DNA of 64,000 bases, from the NCBI GenBank assembly GCA_035578155.1, contig JAPWDM010000002.1:35016437-35080436 (forward strand). The letters run 5' to 3'. The position numbers were made by a program, and so were the translations under genes. The stretch is from Brachynemurus nebulosus. Lineage: Eukaryota > Arthropoda > Insecta > Neuroptera > Myrmeleontidae. Positions 1 to 12,419 of the stretch are shown here, piece after piece; positions within the stretch are counted from its first letter, which is position 1; the number at the start of each line of letters is the position of its first letter. The notes under the pieces are model-generated. The model ran no database searches and was not told the DNA's origin. It saw nothing but the letters and a program-made list of their open reading frames with translations.

Positions 1-566
1 GCCCTATCTCACTAATCATTAATTTTAGAATAGATATAAAAAATTTTTAAAAAGAGATTCTTGTAGGGATTACCGAAGAGAACATTTGTGCAAAATGTGA
101 ACTCCCGGAAATGTTTTTTTATATTGTTTAAACAATATTGAAAATTCATAAATAGCGTTTTTTGACCTTTCACCGCTTACGTAGCGAAAACGGTGATAGA
201 TACATTAAAAAGTGTTAAGACCTTTTTTGTAGAGAATCGAATTCTCTACAAAAAAGTCAGCGAGAGCACCTGTCTATCTTGTACAGGTAAAAAGATACAG
301 CGCTCCAAAAGCGCACTTAAAAATCCACTTTTTCTAGCGTTCCGGCAGGGTGTGCTGTCCGGAACCTTGCCGGTCATGTTTGTGTACGATAGCGCAATAA
401 ATAAATATTGTATTCTACCACATAAATGATAGTACTTTTATACTGATAATTAAAGCGATTCGTGCAAAATTATTCCCTAATCATTCCAAAATATCAAAAA
501 TGCACAACGTTAGTATTCAAGTTTTCACTTCTGCCGGCACTCCCGGAGTGCAACCCGTCGTTCTTT
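1..566. other. AT-rich noncoding segment, no gene seen
   Basis: No reading frame here has recognisable protein similarity. A 78-codon frame at 193-429 has no motif and looks like chance. The only clear structure is a 16-bp inverted repeat at 222-256. Confidence 0.5.
222..256. repeat. Short perfect inverted repeat
   Basis: Two 16-bp arms (222-237 and 241-256, CTTTTTTGTAGAGAAT and its complement) are separated by three bases. It could extrude as a hairpin. Nothing nearby shows a function. Confidence 0.6.
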
Positions 567-1335
<769 letters not shown>

Positions 1336-1762
1336 AAAAATTTGTGATACTGCTAAATTTTGGTTTTTTGGTTTTAACTTCGGATATTTTAAGTGAAATT
1401 TGATGAAATTTTCAGAAAATGTACTCTAGGACGTGGACAATAACTGGTTTATATACGTTTAATAACGTGGACAATAACTTCGAGTCAAAATATCTAACAC
1501 AAACCCTAAAAATTGACGTTAAATTTGAAAATTGACTGGCCAATGATTTTTGTGTATTGTATCGTACGAGGTTCTTTTCTTTTTTAAATTGTAGGTTTTT
1601 TTATGCACTTTATGATGGTGAACTAGAAAAAATTTTTAAGTTTGAAAAAAAGAGTGAAAAAAATCGATTAGAAATTCAAAATTGTCGGCTATGAGCAGTA
1701 TTTGAAAAATAATTTAAATCAAGTAAACTGTCACAATTTAAATATGGATTGTAAAAAATGAG
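1336..1762. other. AT-rich noncoding, nothing recognised
   Basis: No open frame of interest. A short phrase, ACGTGGACAATAACT, occurs twice near 1430 and 1466. Confidence 0.45.
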
Positions 1763-1764
1763 TA

Positions 1765-1947
1765 TTATGGGCGCAAGCTAAAAAGAATTTTTTTATCTAC
1801 ATCTGCATTTATGTTTGTGTATCAACATTAATAAACAGAAGTTTACTCACTCACTCATTACTGGGTTTGGCTGGTAACTATGGAAATAATACAATTTGTG
1901 TTTCCCTCACCTCAGTTTCTGGATGTCTTTTGAACTTGCGCCCATAA
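1765..1947. mobile_element. 183-bp MITE with TA duplication
   Basis: The ends are inverted: TTATGGGCGCAAG at 1765 and CTTGCGCCCATAA ending at 1947. Each is flanked by TA (1763-1764 and 1948-1949). There is no coding capacity. Short TIRs with a TA target suggest a Tc1/mariner-type non-autonomous element, by inference. Confidence 0.65.
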
Positions 1948-1949
1948 TA

Positions 1950-2660
1950 TGTAATTTAAGAGGGTCACTCCACCCCCCTCCAATGTTGATCAAACTGAAT
2001 TTTGAATTCAAGAATATAATTCTTACGTTGTTATAATTGTTTTAAGCTATTTTCCATGAAGAAGTTCCTGAATTACTCAAATAGTATGATTATGTCAACA
2101 CCGACACCCTCTAGCTACTTACCCCTAAACTTAATATTATGAAATTGAGCAGAAACAGATCAATTAGATTTTTTGACGTAGATTTGAAATGTGTAAACAA
2201 AATTTTAATATATTGTATTTTTTACCCTCTTTTCGCAAAATTAACCCTTAAATTTAACCCCCAACCACCGCTGTTGATGTAATCTAAACAACTTGCATAC
2301 CAGTAGATAGCTATTTAAAAAAGGGCAACATCGCCAATTTAAACTTTTGCTCTATCTCTTACCGTTTTTAAGATATTTGAAAAATTAAATTTTTACCCCA
2401 ATTTTTGAAGGCTGAGTTCACCCTTTCAAAAAGTTTTACAGCCGGTAGAAAAAATACGTCTCTTAATTTTCGATATTCTACAACATACCGAAGAATAATC
2501 AAAATCGGAGGGGTACACCCCCGTGACATTCCTTGTTAGAGAACTAAAGTATTTTAGATACATGTATACAGGTTTTGTTATACAGTATTAATAGATTTGA
2601 GCGTTACTTTATGGTATTCCATATTTGTAAATAATAAACAAATATTTTACTTTGCAAAAT
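1950..2660. other. AT-rich noncoding, nothing recognised
   Basis: Interspersed C-runs such as CCACCCCCCTCC look like decayed dispersed repeat. No gene, RNA gene or clear inverted ends were found. Confidence 0.4.
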
Positions 2661-2679
2661 ACCACTTTTATTTTTGAAA

Positions 2680-2722
2680 CTGTGACAATATTGTTTCGAA
2701 CCGTTAGTTCATTTTCAAACAG
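2680..2722 (-). ncRNA. Degenerate hammerhead-ribozyme-like motif downstream of PLE1
   Basis: Read on the minus strand, CTGT/ACAG form the outer stem. The GAAC/GTTC pair forms a stem II with a short loop. GAAAC is then followed by six bases and GTC, as expected for a hammerhead core with a two-pair stem III. The first core box reads TTGAAAA instead of CTGANGA, so it is probably inactive. It lies on the same strand as the Penelope fragment, 3' of its GIY-YIG domain. Hammerhead motifs are known in Penelope terminal repeats. Confidence 0.4.
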
Positions 2723-2957
2723 AATAAAATTTATATTCAATACATGCGCTTATATACTAATTTTTATCTACCTATACTTATGAAGGGGAGTGGTATATGG
2801 TGTGGAAGTAGAAGGGGCGGGCGTAGTGGAAGAATCCGAAAAACAAGAAAAACAAGATTACATTATATGTGACAAATGCGATCAAACACGTGACAAAAGA
2901 TTGAATTTGACAAACAAACAATATTACAGAAAATACAATTTTAAAAGTTTAATTAAA

Positions 2958-4731
2958 TTATAATATTGAAAATAAAGTTAAACTGTAGATATCGATGTAG
3001 TCATTTAAAAGGTGATCGGAGTTATGTTTATTTATTTCTATTGCTTCTAGGATTGTTAACTTCTGTCCTTTGTTTGCCTCGTGTAGCACCCTAATTTCCC
3101 GTTCTGGTGTGTGTCCGGTGTCAATTAAATGCCTCGCAAAAGCAGAGTCGGATTTCTTATTCCTATAGGATCTGAAATGCTCTGCTCTCCGGGTTTCAAT
3201 GTGTCTGCCAGTTTGACCGATGTAAAAACTATTACAGTCTTGGCAGTTTAATTTGTAGATACCCGATTTTTTAAGTTTATCAATTTTTGTTTTATTGTTA
3301 TATATTAAGTTTCCTAGATTAAAGCCTGATTTAAATGCTATATTTATGTTTGATTTTTCTAGAATTTTTTTAATTTTATCCGATATATTGCCAAAATATG
3401 TTATAGTTTTAAAGTTAGTTTTTAGTTCTGGTTTAACGGAGGGGTAAATTTCTTTTAAAATTTGTTTAAATTCTTTCCTAACTATTAATTTATCGGTTAA
3501 GTTTGAATTATATCCGTTATTATTCGCTATTATTTTTATATTATTTATTTCTTTTTCAAAATTTTCTTTCGACAAAGGTATATTAAACGCTCGGTGGATC
3601 ATGGAATTATAGGCTGCGATTTTATGTTGATACGGACTTATTGAATCATTTGGAATTGTAATGCCAGAGTAAGATGGTTTTCTATATATGTTGAAATCAA
3701 GCTTATTGTTAGTTTTGGTTATAGTTAAATCTAAAAAGTTTATGCTATTATTTTTTTCTACCTCTAAGTCAAATTGAATTTTTGGGTTTAACGAATTTAT
3801 TGACTCTACAAATTTTTTCTAGTTGGCGGATCGATCCATCGAAGCCTATAATTATATCGTGCACGTATCTATACCAAAATTTTACATGTTGTTTGGTTAG
3901 TGTGTTGTTCATTATTACTTCCTTTAAGCTCGACATATAAATTTCGGCCAACAGAGGGCTCAGAGGTGATCCCATTGAAAGGCCACTTGTCTGTCTGAAG
4001 AATTTATTGCCGAACTTAAAGTAGTTTTGTTTTAAAATTGTATTAAAGGTGTTTATTAACTCGGATTGTTTTACTGGATTTTTTATCTTATTGTTTATGA
4101 TTTCACTAATTAAGTTTAGACATTCCTTGGTAGAAAAGTTGGTGAACATACTACGCACGTCCAGGGACGCCAATTTGTACCGACCGGGAAAAGGAGTATT
4201 ATTTAACTGATTTACAAGTTGGAAGGAGTTTTTAATGCTGTGTTTAGAGGTGAACTGGGTTTCGGTTTTAAAAAGGGAGTCTAGATGTTGTGATAATTTA
4301 TGTGATGGACATCCAATGTGGGAAACTACTGGTCTGGTTGGGTTGTCGGTTTTGTGCGTTTTTACCAATCCGTATAATGTAGGGGCTCTCGGGTTCATCT
4401 CCACCAAGAAATGTCTATCCCTATCAGTAAAGATACTTTTATTATTATTAATTAATTTTTTAATTTCTTCGTTATATTTGTTAGTAGGGTCTGTTTTTAG
4501 GCGTATCATTTTTTCTTTTGTAATAAAATCGCTTATTTTATTTGAATGATCTTGTTTGTTAAGAACTACGGAATATGTTATACAGGTTTTATCAAAGGAA
4601 TAGAAGCAGTCAAAAATCTCAGCGGGAAAGCATTTTTGGGATAAATGGTGATAACTATAAGTTTCAGAATTTTTTACGGCGCGTCCCATGGTAATCTTGA
4701 CTTTAATCTCAAGGTCAGTATTCAAGGTCAT
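2958..4731 (-). pseudogene. Penelope-like retroelement (RT + GIY-YIG), decayed
   Basis: This is the polyprotein of a Penelope-like retroelement: a reverse transcriptase followed by a GIY-YIG endonuclease, which together copy and insert the element. The RT part (about 4572-3800) shows LKTDPTNKY, LYGLVKTHK, RPVVS, SLDVRSMFTN, SGLSMGSPLSPLLAEIYM and then RYVHDIIIGF. The catalytic YVDD has become YVHD (codon 3859-3861, GAC to CAC), which should abolish polymerase activity. A frameshift lies near 3810-3820; past it the linker region continues open into the endonuclease, which has GIYKL, CQDC, FYIGQTGRH and AEHF (about 3260-3160). The frame closes at 2958. The first roughly 50 codons (4731-4575) are not Penelope sequence; they belong to the foldback at 4578-5335. 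The copy is therefore 5'-truncated and dead. Confidence 0.9.
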
Positions 4732-5335
4732 ATCAATGTTAAGTTTGTTTTAAAATGGCAACCTCTTCTTTCATCCCCGAAAATTCTACATCCGAATATG
4801 ACCTTGATGGTGACCTCAAGGTCAATGATCAAAGTCAAATGCTAATTTTTATTGTAATTTTCAATTTTGACTGTAATTTTTTTTATTTTGACGTACATGT
4901 GCAGTAACTAAAATAGGAAGAAAAAAAGTTTATTTTATTGGGTAACTTTGAAATATTTTATACTTTGTCACGTCTGCATCCTGTCTGCAACTAGTATCCA
5001 CGGAAAAATTTAAAAAATTAATGTACCAATATAAATTAAATATTACAGTAAAAATCAGCGTTTGACCTTGATCACTGGCTTTGAGATCACGATCGAGGTC
5101 ACATTCAGATACAGAATTTTCTCCTCTTTCTATTGCCGGAATCGGAAAGGGGAGTTGCTATTTAAAAAACGGACTTGACCTTGATATGACCTTGAACTTT
5201 GACCTTAGGTCAAAATCAAATTCACCATGAATTCGCCATAAAAAATGCTGAAATTTTAGTTAACACCATTTATCCCAAAAATGCTTTCTCGCTGAGATTT
5301 TTGACTGTTTCCATACTTTTAATTAACCCTGTATG
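4578..5335. repeat. Large diverged foldback beside PLE1
   Basis: The left arm (about 4578-4880) is the diverged reverse complement of the right arm (about 5030-5335). Anchors are TCCCAAAAATGCTTTC near 5274 with its complement near 4640, and GGTCATATCAA in both arms. The arms surround about 150 bp of AT-rich spacer. Both carry TGACCTTGA words. I cannot assign the family. Confidence 0.75.
4709..5212. promoter_or_regulatory. Cluster of TCAAGGTCA words (nuclear-receptor-type half sites)
   Basis: TCAAGGTCA or its complement occurs at 4709-4717, 4722-4730, 4799-4807, 4816-4824, 5063-5071, 5176-5184 and 5187-5195. There is a variant at 5094-5102 and a palindromic TGACCTTAGGTCA at 5200-5212. This word is the extended half site bound by FTZ-F1/ERR-type monomeric nuclear receptors. 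The sites lie in the foldback, so they are probably carried by a repeat. Regulatory use is not shown. Confidence 0.4.
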
Positions 5336-5650
5336 AGCTCCGCTAAAGTCTGAGAGTCCCAAAAGTGGCACAAATATAAACTACCCAAGCAATTTTGAAA
5401 ATTGTGTCACCATTCAAAAGTTAAATTATTTTAAATAAATGTATGCTATTCTATATGAGATGCGCTAGGATCCTGGAGATCCAAAAGCGCCAAAAATTAA
5501 CTACTCAACCGATTTTGAAAATTTTTTCACTGTTACAGGGCTAAACTATTTTAGATGGATACATGTTGTTGTTATACGAAATCCACCAGTGTCCAGTCCT
5601 TGGAAATTCGCTATGTGATGCCGATGCTGCGACAGGAATATTTTCGTTTT
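5336..5650 (+). repeat. Dispersed repeat family A, copy 1
   Basis: Two diverged units of about 120 bp each contain a CCGATTTTGAAAATTTTTTCACTG-like word (near 5390 and 5510). They are followed by the family end box GGAAATTCGCTATG ... GATGCTGCGACAGG at about 5602-5637. The same layout recurs near 6.6-6.9 kb and 61.4-61.9 kb. Confidence 0.8.
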
Positions 5651-6354
5651 TATTGTACATAATAGAGTTAAAAGTATTAAGGAATTAGAAAAATGAAAAA
5701 AAGTTAGCAAAACTAAAGCTACTGACTTTATAAAAAAATATATATTGAGATACTGTATTCAGGCCAGACAAGAGAATTGAGTAGCCGAGATTGTAGCCCC
5801 GGGGCCAGGACTTGAGGAAGGGGACAGTAGCTCTCGGTAGAGGACCCGGGAAAAAGTTAAGAGTACTTTTTTTTCCTCACCACTTATTTTTTTGAGAGAA
5901 AATTTGTAAAAAATGCGGTTTATTCCAAACGCCTGCCATTTCTCTCCACGGCTCTGTATTAGAATATTTATTGTATACAATGTTATAAAATACCATAGTA
6001 TTCACTGTTTTTATACAGGTAGGAGCCAGTACCCTTACGTACACCCTAATATTCGAAAGAGAAATTCTAACACAGGTAAAACAAAAAGGCAAATCTCCTG
6101 AATTATTTTATGAGAATATTCTTCATTGTGAAAACAACTGTAACTTTCGTTATTATCTACCAAACATTTACAGTAGATATGTAAATGTGATACAACTTTG
6201 AATATTCGATCCCATCTCATATTTATCCTTACTCCAGATTCATAAATTGATACGTCCATTTGGCCACTTATGGTATTATTTACATTGGATTTATAAGAAT
6301 GTATTTATTAAATCAGGGATGTAATTTTTTAATTGATACCAGTAAAGTAAGAGA
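5651..6354. other. AT-rich noncoding, nothing recognised
   Basis: Several frames of 60-75 codons overlap on both strands without motifs. I see no gene. Confidence 0.4.
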
Positions 6355-6880
6355 AGGTCAAAACTCCCAACAGAAACTTGGATAAGTTTGAGGTTTCTTG
6401 CAAAATTTGGCCAGATTTCAAAATTTTTTACACCATCGAAAAGAGCGTAAAAAATTAGATAACACAAGCTTTTAAAACATCGTTCTAAGTGAACTAGCTT
6501 TTGAGCAAAATTATGAAATTTGCTGAATTTCTTTCCAATAAATATGCTTCATCGTTTTTGTCATTACAATAACAATAATATTTACATCTGTTTCATTTTT
6601 CAAAATAATTAAGTTTTCAAGAACGCATCATCACCAATTTTGAGAATTTGTTCATTGATAGAAAGCTAAACTATATTAGACGGATATAAGTTATCTTATA
6701 TGAGACTCACCAGAGTCCTGGGAACCCAAAAGCAGCAAAAATTAACTAATCAACCGATTTTGAAAAGTCTTTTACTGTTAAAGAGCTAAACTATTCTAGA
6801 TTAATACAAGTTGTTGTATGAGATGCGCCATTATCTAATCTTTGTAAATTCGCTATGTTACGCAGATGCTGCGACAAGAT
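6355..6880 (+). repeat. Dispersed repeat family A, copy 2
   Basis: It opens with a block also seen at 8254-8500 (TTACACCAtCGAAAAGAG, then AAGCTTTTAAA, then ACTAGCTTTTGAG). Two roughly 120-bp units follow, and the family end box at 6844-6877 (TAAATTCGCTATGTTACGCAGATGCTGCGAC). Confidence 0.75.
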
Positions 6881-7630
6881 GTTCGTTTTTGTTCTACCGT
6901 AAAGAATCCTTAACAAAGTCAAATTAAGGAATTGACAGATATCTCAGTGATATAATGGACAGAAAAATGTAATTCCTAATGATTTTCCAGCATTCGGATT
7001 ATAAATTCCAACATTTTTTCACTATTTGCATAAATAAAAAATAATTATGAGAAGGTAGTACTTATCTTCAAACCTCTTTGAATCTGACCTATTTAAAAAA
7101 TCATTGCATTCACATGCGTTAATATGCTATGTCACGCGCACATTATTACAGAATTACGTACGTTTATCCTTTACCAACCCCCACCCACGTCTAATGTAAT
7201 TGCCGGTTTTGATTACATACGATAACAAACACACAAATAGAACTTGAAAGTTTGAATGTATTTAGATTGTCCTGTTGCGGCATTTATAAAATGCTCTATG
7301 TTATGTCGTAATCCTTGGTGGATGGTAATTGCTCGTCCTGCAGGTCCGTTGTTCACACTTCTATCAACTCATATGTACATTAACATGTTAATATTTTAGG
7401 GATTTTTTTTTAAATGTATGTATAGTCTTTTAGGTAAGATTACGTATGATTCATCTGAAAAATATAAGAAAGCTCCATTTTTTGTCTCGGCTAGTAATAT
7501 AACAATATTATTTATACATATAATAAAGCTGTAACGAGACCATTTCTGTACATGGAATATTTTTAGAAAATTGTACTAGTACTGTAAATAGTTATCGATG
7601 TAGATATCAAAACAGTGATTTTTAAAATTT
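6881..7630. other. AT-rich noncoding, nothing recognised
   Basis: No credible reading frame, inverted ends or tandem array seen. Confidence 0.4.
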
Positions 7631-7918
7631 TTGTCTGTCTGTTCACACACCACGCACAAACTACTCGACGGATTTTAACGAAATTTGGTACGATGATAAC
7701 CTATTACCTGCATCAACATCTAAGATACTTTTTATTACGGTAAAATGTCTCCTTTCCTTGGGAAAAGTAAAAAACTTTTTTGAACATGTGCATGCATTAT
7801 GCAAAATTATTGTTCTATGATGCAAGTTCTGTAGATATAATTATACCACTTATATATACTTCTTATTGATTTTATGACAATGCGTCGCGCGAACGACGTC
7901 ACGGGTACAGCTAATATG
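7631..7918 (+). repeat. Dispersed insect-type repeat
   Basis: It contains TGTCTGTCTGTTCACAC, ACTACTCGACGGATTTTAAC, GAAATTTGGTACG and a closing CACGGGTACAGCTAAT. This phrasing is typical of a non-coding repeat widely dispersed in insect genomes. The class is uncertain (Helitron-like or SINE-like). Confidence 0.45.
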
Positions 7919-8253
7919 AAATATAGCGTAACGGTAATGGTACACTAACTTTGATAACTATTATAGTAAAGTTTCCTACCACTAGCTATTAATTAATGTA
8001 ATAACCAAAAACGAAATAAGTTTTAAAAAGCTTACAAATTAGACATTTAAAAATTATGTATAGGTGCATCTTAGCGAATTTCAAATTTCAGCTGTTACAG
8101 CGGGTCTAATGGTAAGAGCTGAGCCCGGAACTATGACAGAAATTTGTTTTGAACCGTCGAGAAACCGGAAATGACCTTTACTGAAATTTGTATATATGTG
8201 TGCGTGTGTGTCTGCTCGATTACTGCCGAACAAAACATCTACTTTTTACAAAA

Positions 8254-8510
8254 TTTAGTGAGGAGGTCAAAAATTCCAAACCTTTGGGTGAGTTTGAAAA
8301 TCAGATACGTCTGATTTTAGAAGCCACATTTTTGAACATTTTTAGTCATTTTTCGTGTTTTTTTTTTTTTTGGAAAACCTGTCCAAAATTTTTTGTTACA
8401 CCAACGAAAAGAGTGTAAAAAATTGCATAAGATAAGCTTTTAAACCATTGTGTTAAGTATACTAGCTTTTGAGAAAAATTTAGAAATTTGCTGAAAAGGT
8501 TTACAATTTA
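8254..8510 (+). repeat. Partial repeat related to family A
   Basis: It shares with 6380-6540 the ordered words TTACACCAACGAAAAGAG, AAGCTTTTAAACCATTGTG and ACTAGCTTTTGAG. It lacks the family end box. Confidence 0.6.
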
Positions 8511-9498
8511 GTTTGTAGACAATTTTTTTTTTGTTATGAACAAAGTTTTTTTTTACAGAATACAGGTATTTTACTATTCTTTCTAGGTATTGAAATACAC
8601 TTTGTAAGTATGTACTATTACATTTAAGCACATGCTATTTATCTAAAGAAAAGAATAGAAATTAACTTGGTTCATTATTAATAACCAATATTTTTAATGA
8701 TGATAATTTTACATTGAACCAACTATATTTTCACAGGATAAGAAAGATATTCAACTTTATATTTATTGTATTTTTTTTCGTTAATTTTTACAGGCCTGGA
8801 ACATGAATTAAATTATAAAGGTAGAATGTTAATATTTTTTTTGGACGGTTTATAGAAGTGGATTCGTTAAAATCTAATTTAAAAATGTTTTATATTTTTA
8901 CAAATACTTTGCATAAAGATCACTAGGCTTATTTTTATTTTTTTTTTTTTTTAATATATTTTTAAATTGCCTGAATGTGTTTCGTAAAAGTCAAATACAC
9001 GTAGGGAGAGAAATTCAATACAAATTGTACTGGAAAATATTATTTAAACAGAAAAATAAGTAAATAAATGTTTTAATAATAAAAAAATAAACAAATTAAA
9101 AATTTTATTTGTTTATTTTTTGCCCTGCTGTTTGTTAAATAAAATTTTGATTATACATGAATTGCGTATTATTTTATTTTTAAATAGAACCTATCAATCA
9201 ATCAACTTTTCACAAAATTTCCCCCTTCGTATTTCCCTTTATAAACAATTGGTAGCTATGTACAGGGTTCGTTAATTAATTTTTGAAATTACTAAATAAA
9301 ATATACGTTCAACAGTCCCGGTAACATCGTTAATTACGTAAAACTATATTAGTTGTAAATACTCACATGCATACATTCTGCTTGTTTCATCAATTACCTT
9401 AAATTAACCATATAATTGTCGGAGTCATCACTGTTATACATGTTGGTAATTGTTTGATACGTGTTCGTATGAAGTTTGGGCTTCTGACTTCGAATTTA
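8511..9498. other. AT-rich noncoding, nothing recognised
   Basis: Long T and A runs, no open frame with motifs, no RNA gene. Confidence 0.4.
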
Positions 9499-9502
9499 TT
9501 AA

Positions 9503-10403
9503 CCCTAGAGTCATACGTTGGTCTACGAGAAACGTTAATCATACATCGACGTCGTTTTGACGGATGGACTTTTTACGGAAAGTTTTAGAGTTTATTTGCA
9601 AAAAACATTTTCTTTACATAACAATACTACAAAAGCGAACAAAATATTTAAAAAAATTGGATTTGGAAAAATTTCATAATGTAAGTATTTATTAATTTTT
9701 TTAATCTTTTTATTAAAGCATATCTTCATTATAAAAATTAAAAAAATAGATAAATACATCAATTGTAATAATTAATTTATGAACTATTATGAGTCAGTGG
9801 ACATGTGTGACTTTACAGAATGCGAAATTTCTCAGTCATAGATATTCCTATAGATATGTAGTTATTTCCCCATTAGGCACATTTGTAAATTTTCTAAAAT
9901 TTGTTAGTAATTTTTCGAATAAGGTCTCAAAAAATAATAAAAATTAAAATATTTTCCACAAAATAAATTGTTAATCTTTTATTAAGTCATTCGAAATGCA
10001 TTCTTTAGTTTTCGATTCAATATATTAAAACTTCAGTATTACGTCGTCTCTATAAGTCAAACAGCTATAATCATCTTTCACATTATCATAATCATTGAAT
10101 AAATTAATTATAACATCCATATCTTTAATAAATTTAAAAAAAAAATAGGAAAACTTTTATATGTAGTGTACAAAATCTTCAAAATACATACGTTAGTCAT
10201 ACATCGACGTCCTTTTGACGGACACTATTTCAATACAAACAAAACGACAGTGACTATAAACAAAATAAATATATGTGGTGTGTTATAATAACAAATAAAT
10301 TAGATAACAGAATTCTCACAACAAACAAGTAACAACAAGTTGAAGTATTGGAGCAGGTAGAGAAGTTCGTACGTCGGTTTGACGTGTACGTATGATTCTA
10401 GGG
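9503..10403. mobile_element. Non-autonomous piggyBac-type element, TTAA ends
   Basis: The 901-bp segment begins CCCTAGAGTCATACG and ends CGTATGATTCTAGGG. That is a 15-bp terminal inverted repeat with one mismatch, flanked by TTAA at 9499-9502 and 10404-10407. CCCTAG termini at TTAA are diagnostic of piggyBac elements. There is no transposase frame. A box ATACATCGACGTC-TTTTGACGG is present near both ends (about 9541-9563 and 10199-10221) in direct orientation, and a related TACGTCGGTTTGACG lies at about 10369. These look like subterminal transposase-binding repeats. Confidence 0.85.
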
Positions 10404-10407
10404 TTAA

Positions 10408-11127
10408 TATTTATCGTACAGAATAAAAAGCACAATTGTTAATATGGAATTATATATTTTTCCTCTTGTTTTTGTTACGAAGATAATTCTCCCAACATTC
10501 TAATATTCATACGTTGTAATTAATTATACGCACGACAATCTATGTATATGCTTATGTGCCGGCACATGCACTAAGTGTGGAGTTTTATTAGTTCTTGTGA
10601 AAATTTAATTATTGATAATGTTACCCCAATGTTATGGAATGTGTGTGGTGTGCATGCTGTATGGGAATAATATATTTTTTTATTTTGAACTTGTACCAAA
10701 TTATTATTTTTAATTTCGAATGTAGACTATTAGAGAATTCAAAGTTAATAAAAAAAAGTTATTTAAAATAAAATTTTAAATGTTTGAATTAAGAAAGTTT
10801 CTTATTGCCTGAAAACAAATAAAAGGAAAATGTTAAATAATAGAAACTTTCAGTTTGAATTAAAATTTATTTGCTTTGGCTAGTTCAGTCTTACATATAT
10901 TTTTTGTTTAATTGTTTAATTGTACAATTTTTGGTACAATTTCAGGGTCGTGAAGGTTAGTTTCAGATTGTTCCCAATATAAAGCCATGTACAAAAAAAA
11001 TTTAGATAATTGAGTGATAAAATTATTTGATAAAAGTAAATAATTAAGAACAATTTCTTGTTTTAATAACAATTAACAATATAAATTATTAAAATTTAGG
11101 AAATAGCAAAATAGCAAGAAAGCAATA
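10408..11127. other. AT-rich noncoding, nothing recognised
   Basis: No frame or repeat with support. Confidence 0.4.
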
Positions 11128-12419
11128 GGGACATTCCACGGGAAATGGGAAAATGAGTTATTTTTTTAAATTGCTATAATCAGTACCAATTTATTCTTAA
11201 CGAAATGTATATTAGTTAAATTTACATGGTCTGTAAAAATTGTTTCGAAAAAAAATAGAGAAAGTATCTTTTTCACTATGACCAGTTGTTCTTTAGTTGC
11301 GAATAAGTTGAACGTCTTTTTGCATCATGTTGGCAACACTGTTTTCGACAATTTTGCTGTAACATTTTCAAGCAAATGGAGTTGGAGAGTGAAGAGCATT
11401 TTTAAATTTTAATTTGATATAAAAATACAATGAAAAAAGTAAGAATTTTCCTCTAAAACTGGTCAATAAAATGAGCACATAGCATGTCCCGCCAGTCACA
11501 CGAAAACATACAAAAGTTGTATTTCTAACTTCAAAATTGGTTGTATTAAAATGAAGCTTTTTGGAAAGTAAGAATTGGCTAATTGTTGTACTTTTTAGCA
11601 TATTATTCTGGTGCAAGGTGTTAAGGGGTGGGTGAGAGGTGGTTTTCATTTTTGTCCCACCAGTCACAGTGACTGGTGGGACATTTTTTAAAACTTGCTA
11701 TAGACTGTTCTAAACATTTCTAACCTGTTTCTCACCCGATTCTATGCATTTTTTTATAAGTGTGATTGCTATTTCCGTTTTTAGATGAATTCTGCCGAGT
11801 GAAAAAGGAAATCTAGGGAAAAGTTGAAAAGTGATGAAACTAAGTGGAAGACTGCTCAAGAATTTTAATTTTGAAAATTTGATAATTTTCTCAAAGATTT
11901 TAACAAAAATTGTTAATTCGCTATAATATTATCTTAATAATTAATCAATAATTCTAAATATGACATAAAAACGAGTTCACATCTTAGCTGACTCCGTACT
12001 AGTCCCATCAGTCACAAAACGATGTCCCACCAGTCACAATTGCTACTGTACATATTTTCTTGTAGAAATTAAGCTCGGTGCTAATTTTTACTTAAGTTGT
12101 AGTCTACTTAATCATTTAATAGCTTAGTCAAAGACATCTGACTGTGTATAGCACTTGGGCTAAAATCTCGATTAACAGTGCAGAAGACGAAGTTGAGGTA
12201 TTTTTGACTGTCCCACCAGTCACACTCCTTTCACCACTAAAATATTTCCCAAATATGTGCGTAAATTATATTTTTCGGTATTAGTTTCATAAGTTGATTC
12301 ATAATCTATTTTAAAATATCCATTTAATCTTAATATTAGATCGAAAAATAGAAAATTACAGGCCTAAACATTAGGAATTTTGGAGTCAACTGTCCCACCA
12401 GTCACTATGGAATATCCCA
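11128..12419. mobile_element. Candidate non-autonomous transposon with TGTCCCACCAGTCAC array
   Basis: The ends are inverted: GGGACATTCCAC at 11128 and the complement of GGGATATTCCATAGTG ending at 12419. AATA precedes the left end and follows the right end, a possible target duplication. Inside, the word TGTCCCACCAGTCAC or close variants occurs at about 11484, 11655, 11680 (inverted), 12002, 12023, 12210 and 12391. No transposase frame was seen; the 99-codon frame on the minus strand simply runs through the boxes. The superfamily is not assigned. Confidence 0.6.

Noticed and set aside
8097..8170. tRNA-like start (GGTCTAATGGTAAGAGC resembles a D-arm)
   Set aside because: No box B, no acceptor stem pairing and no anticodon arm.
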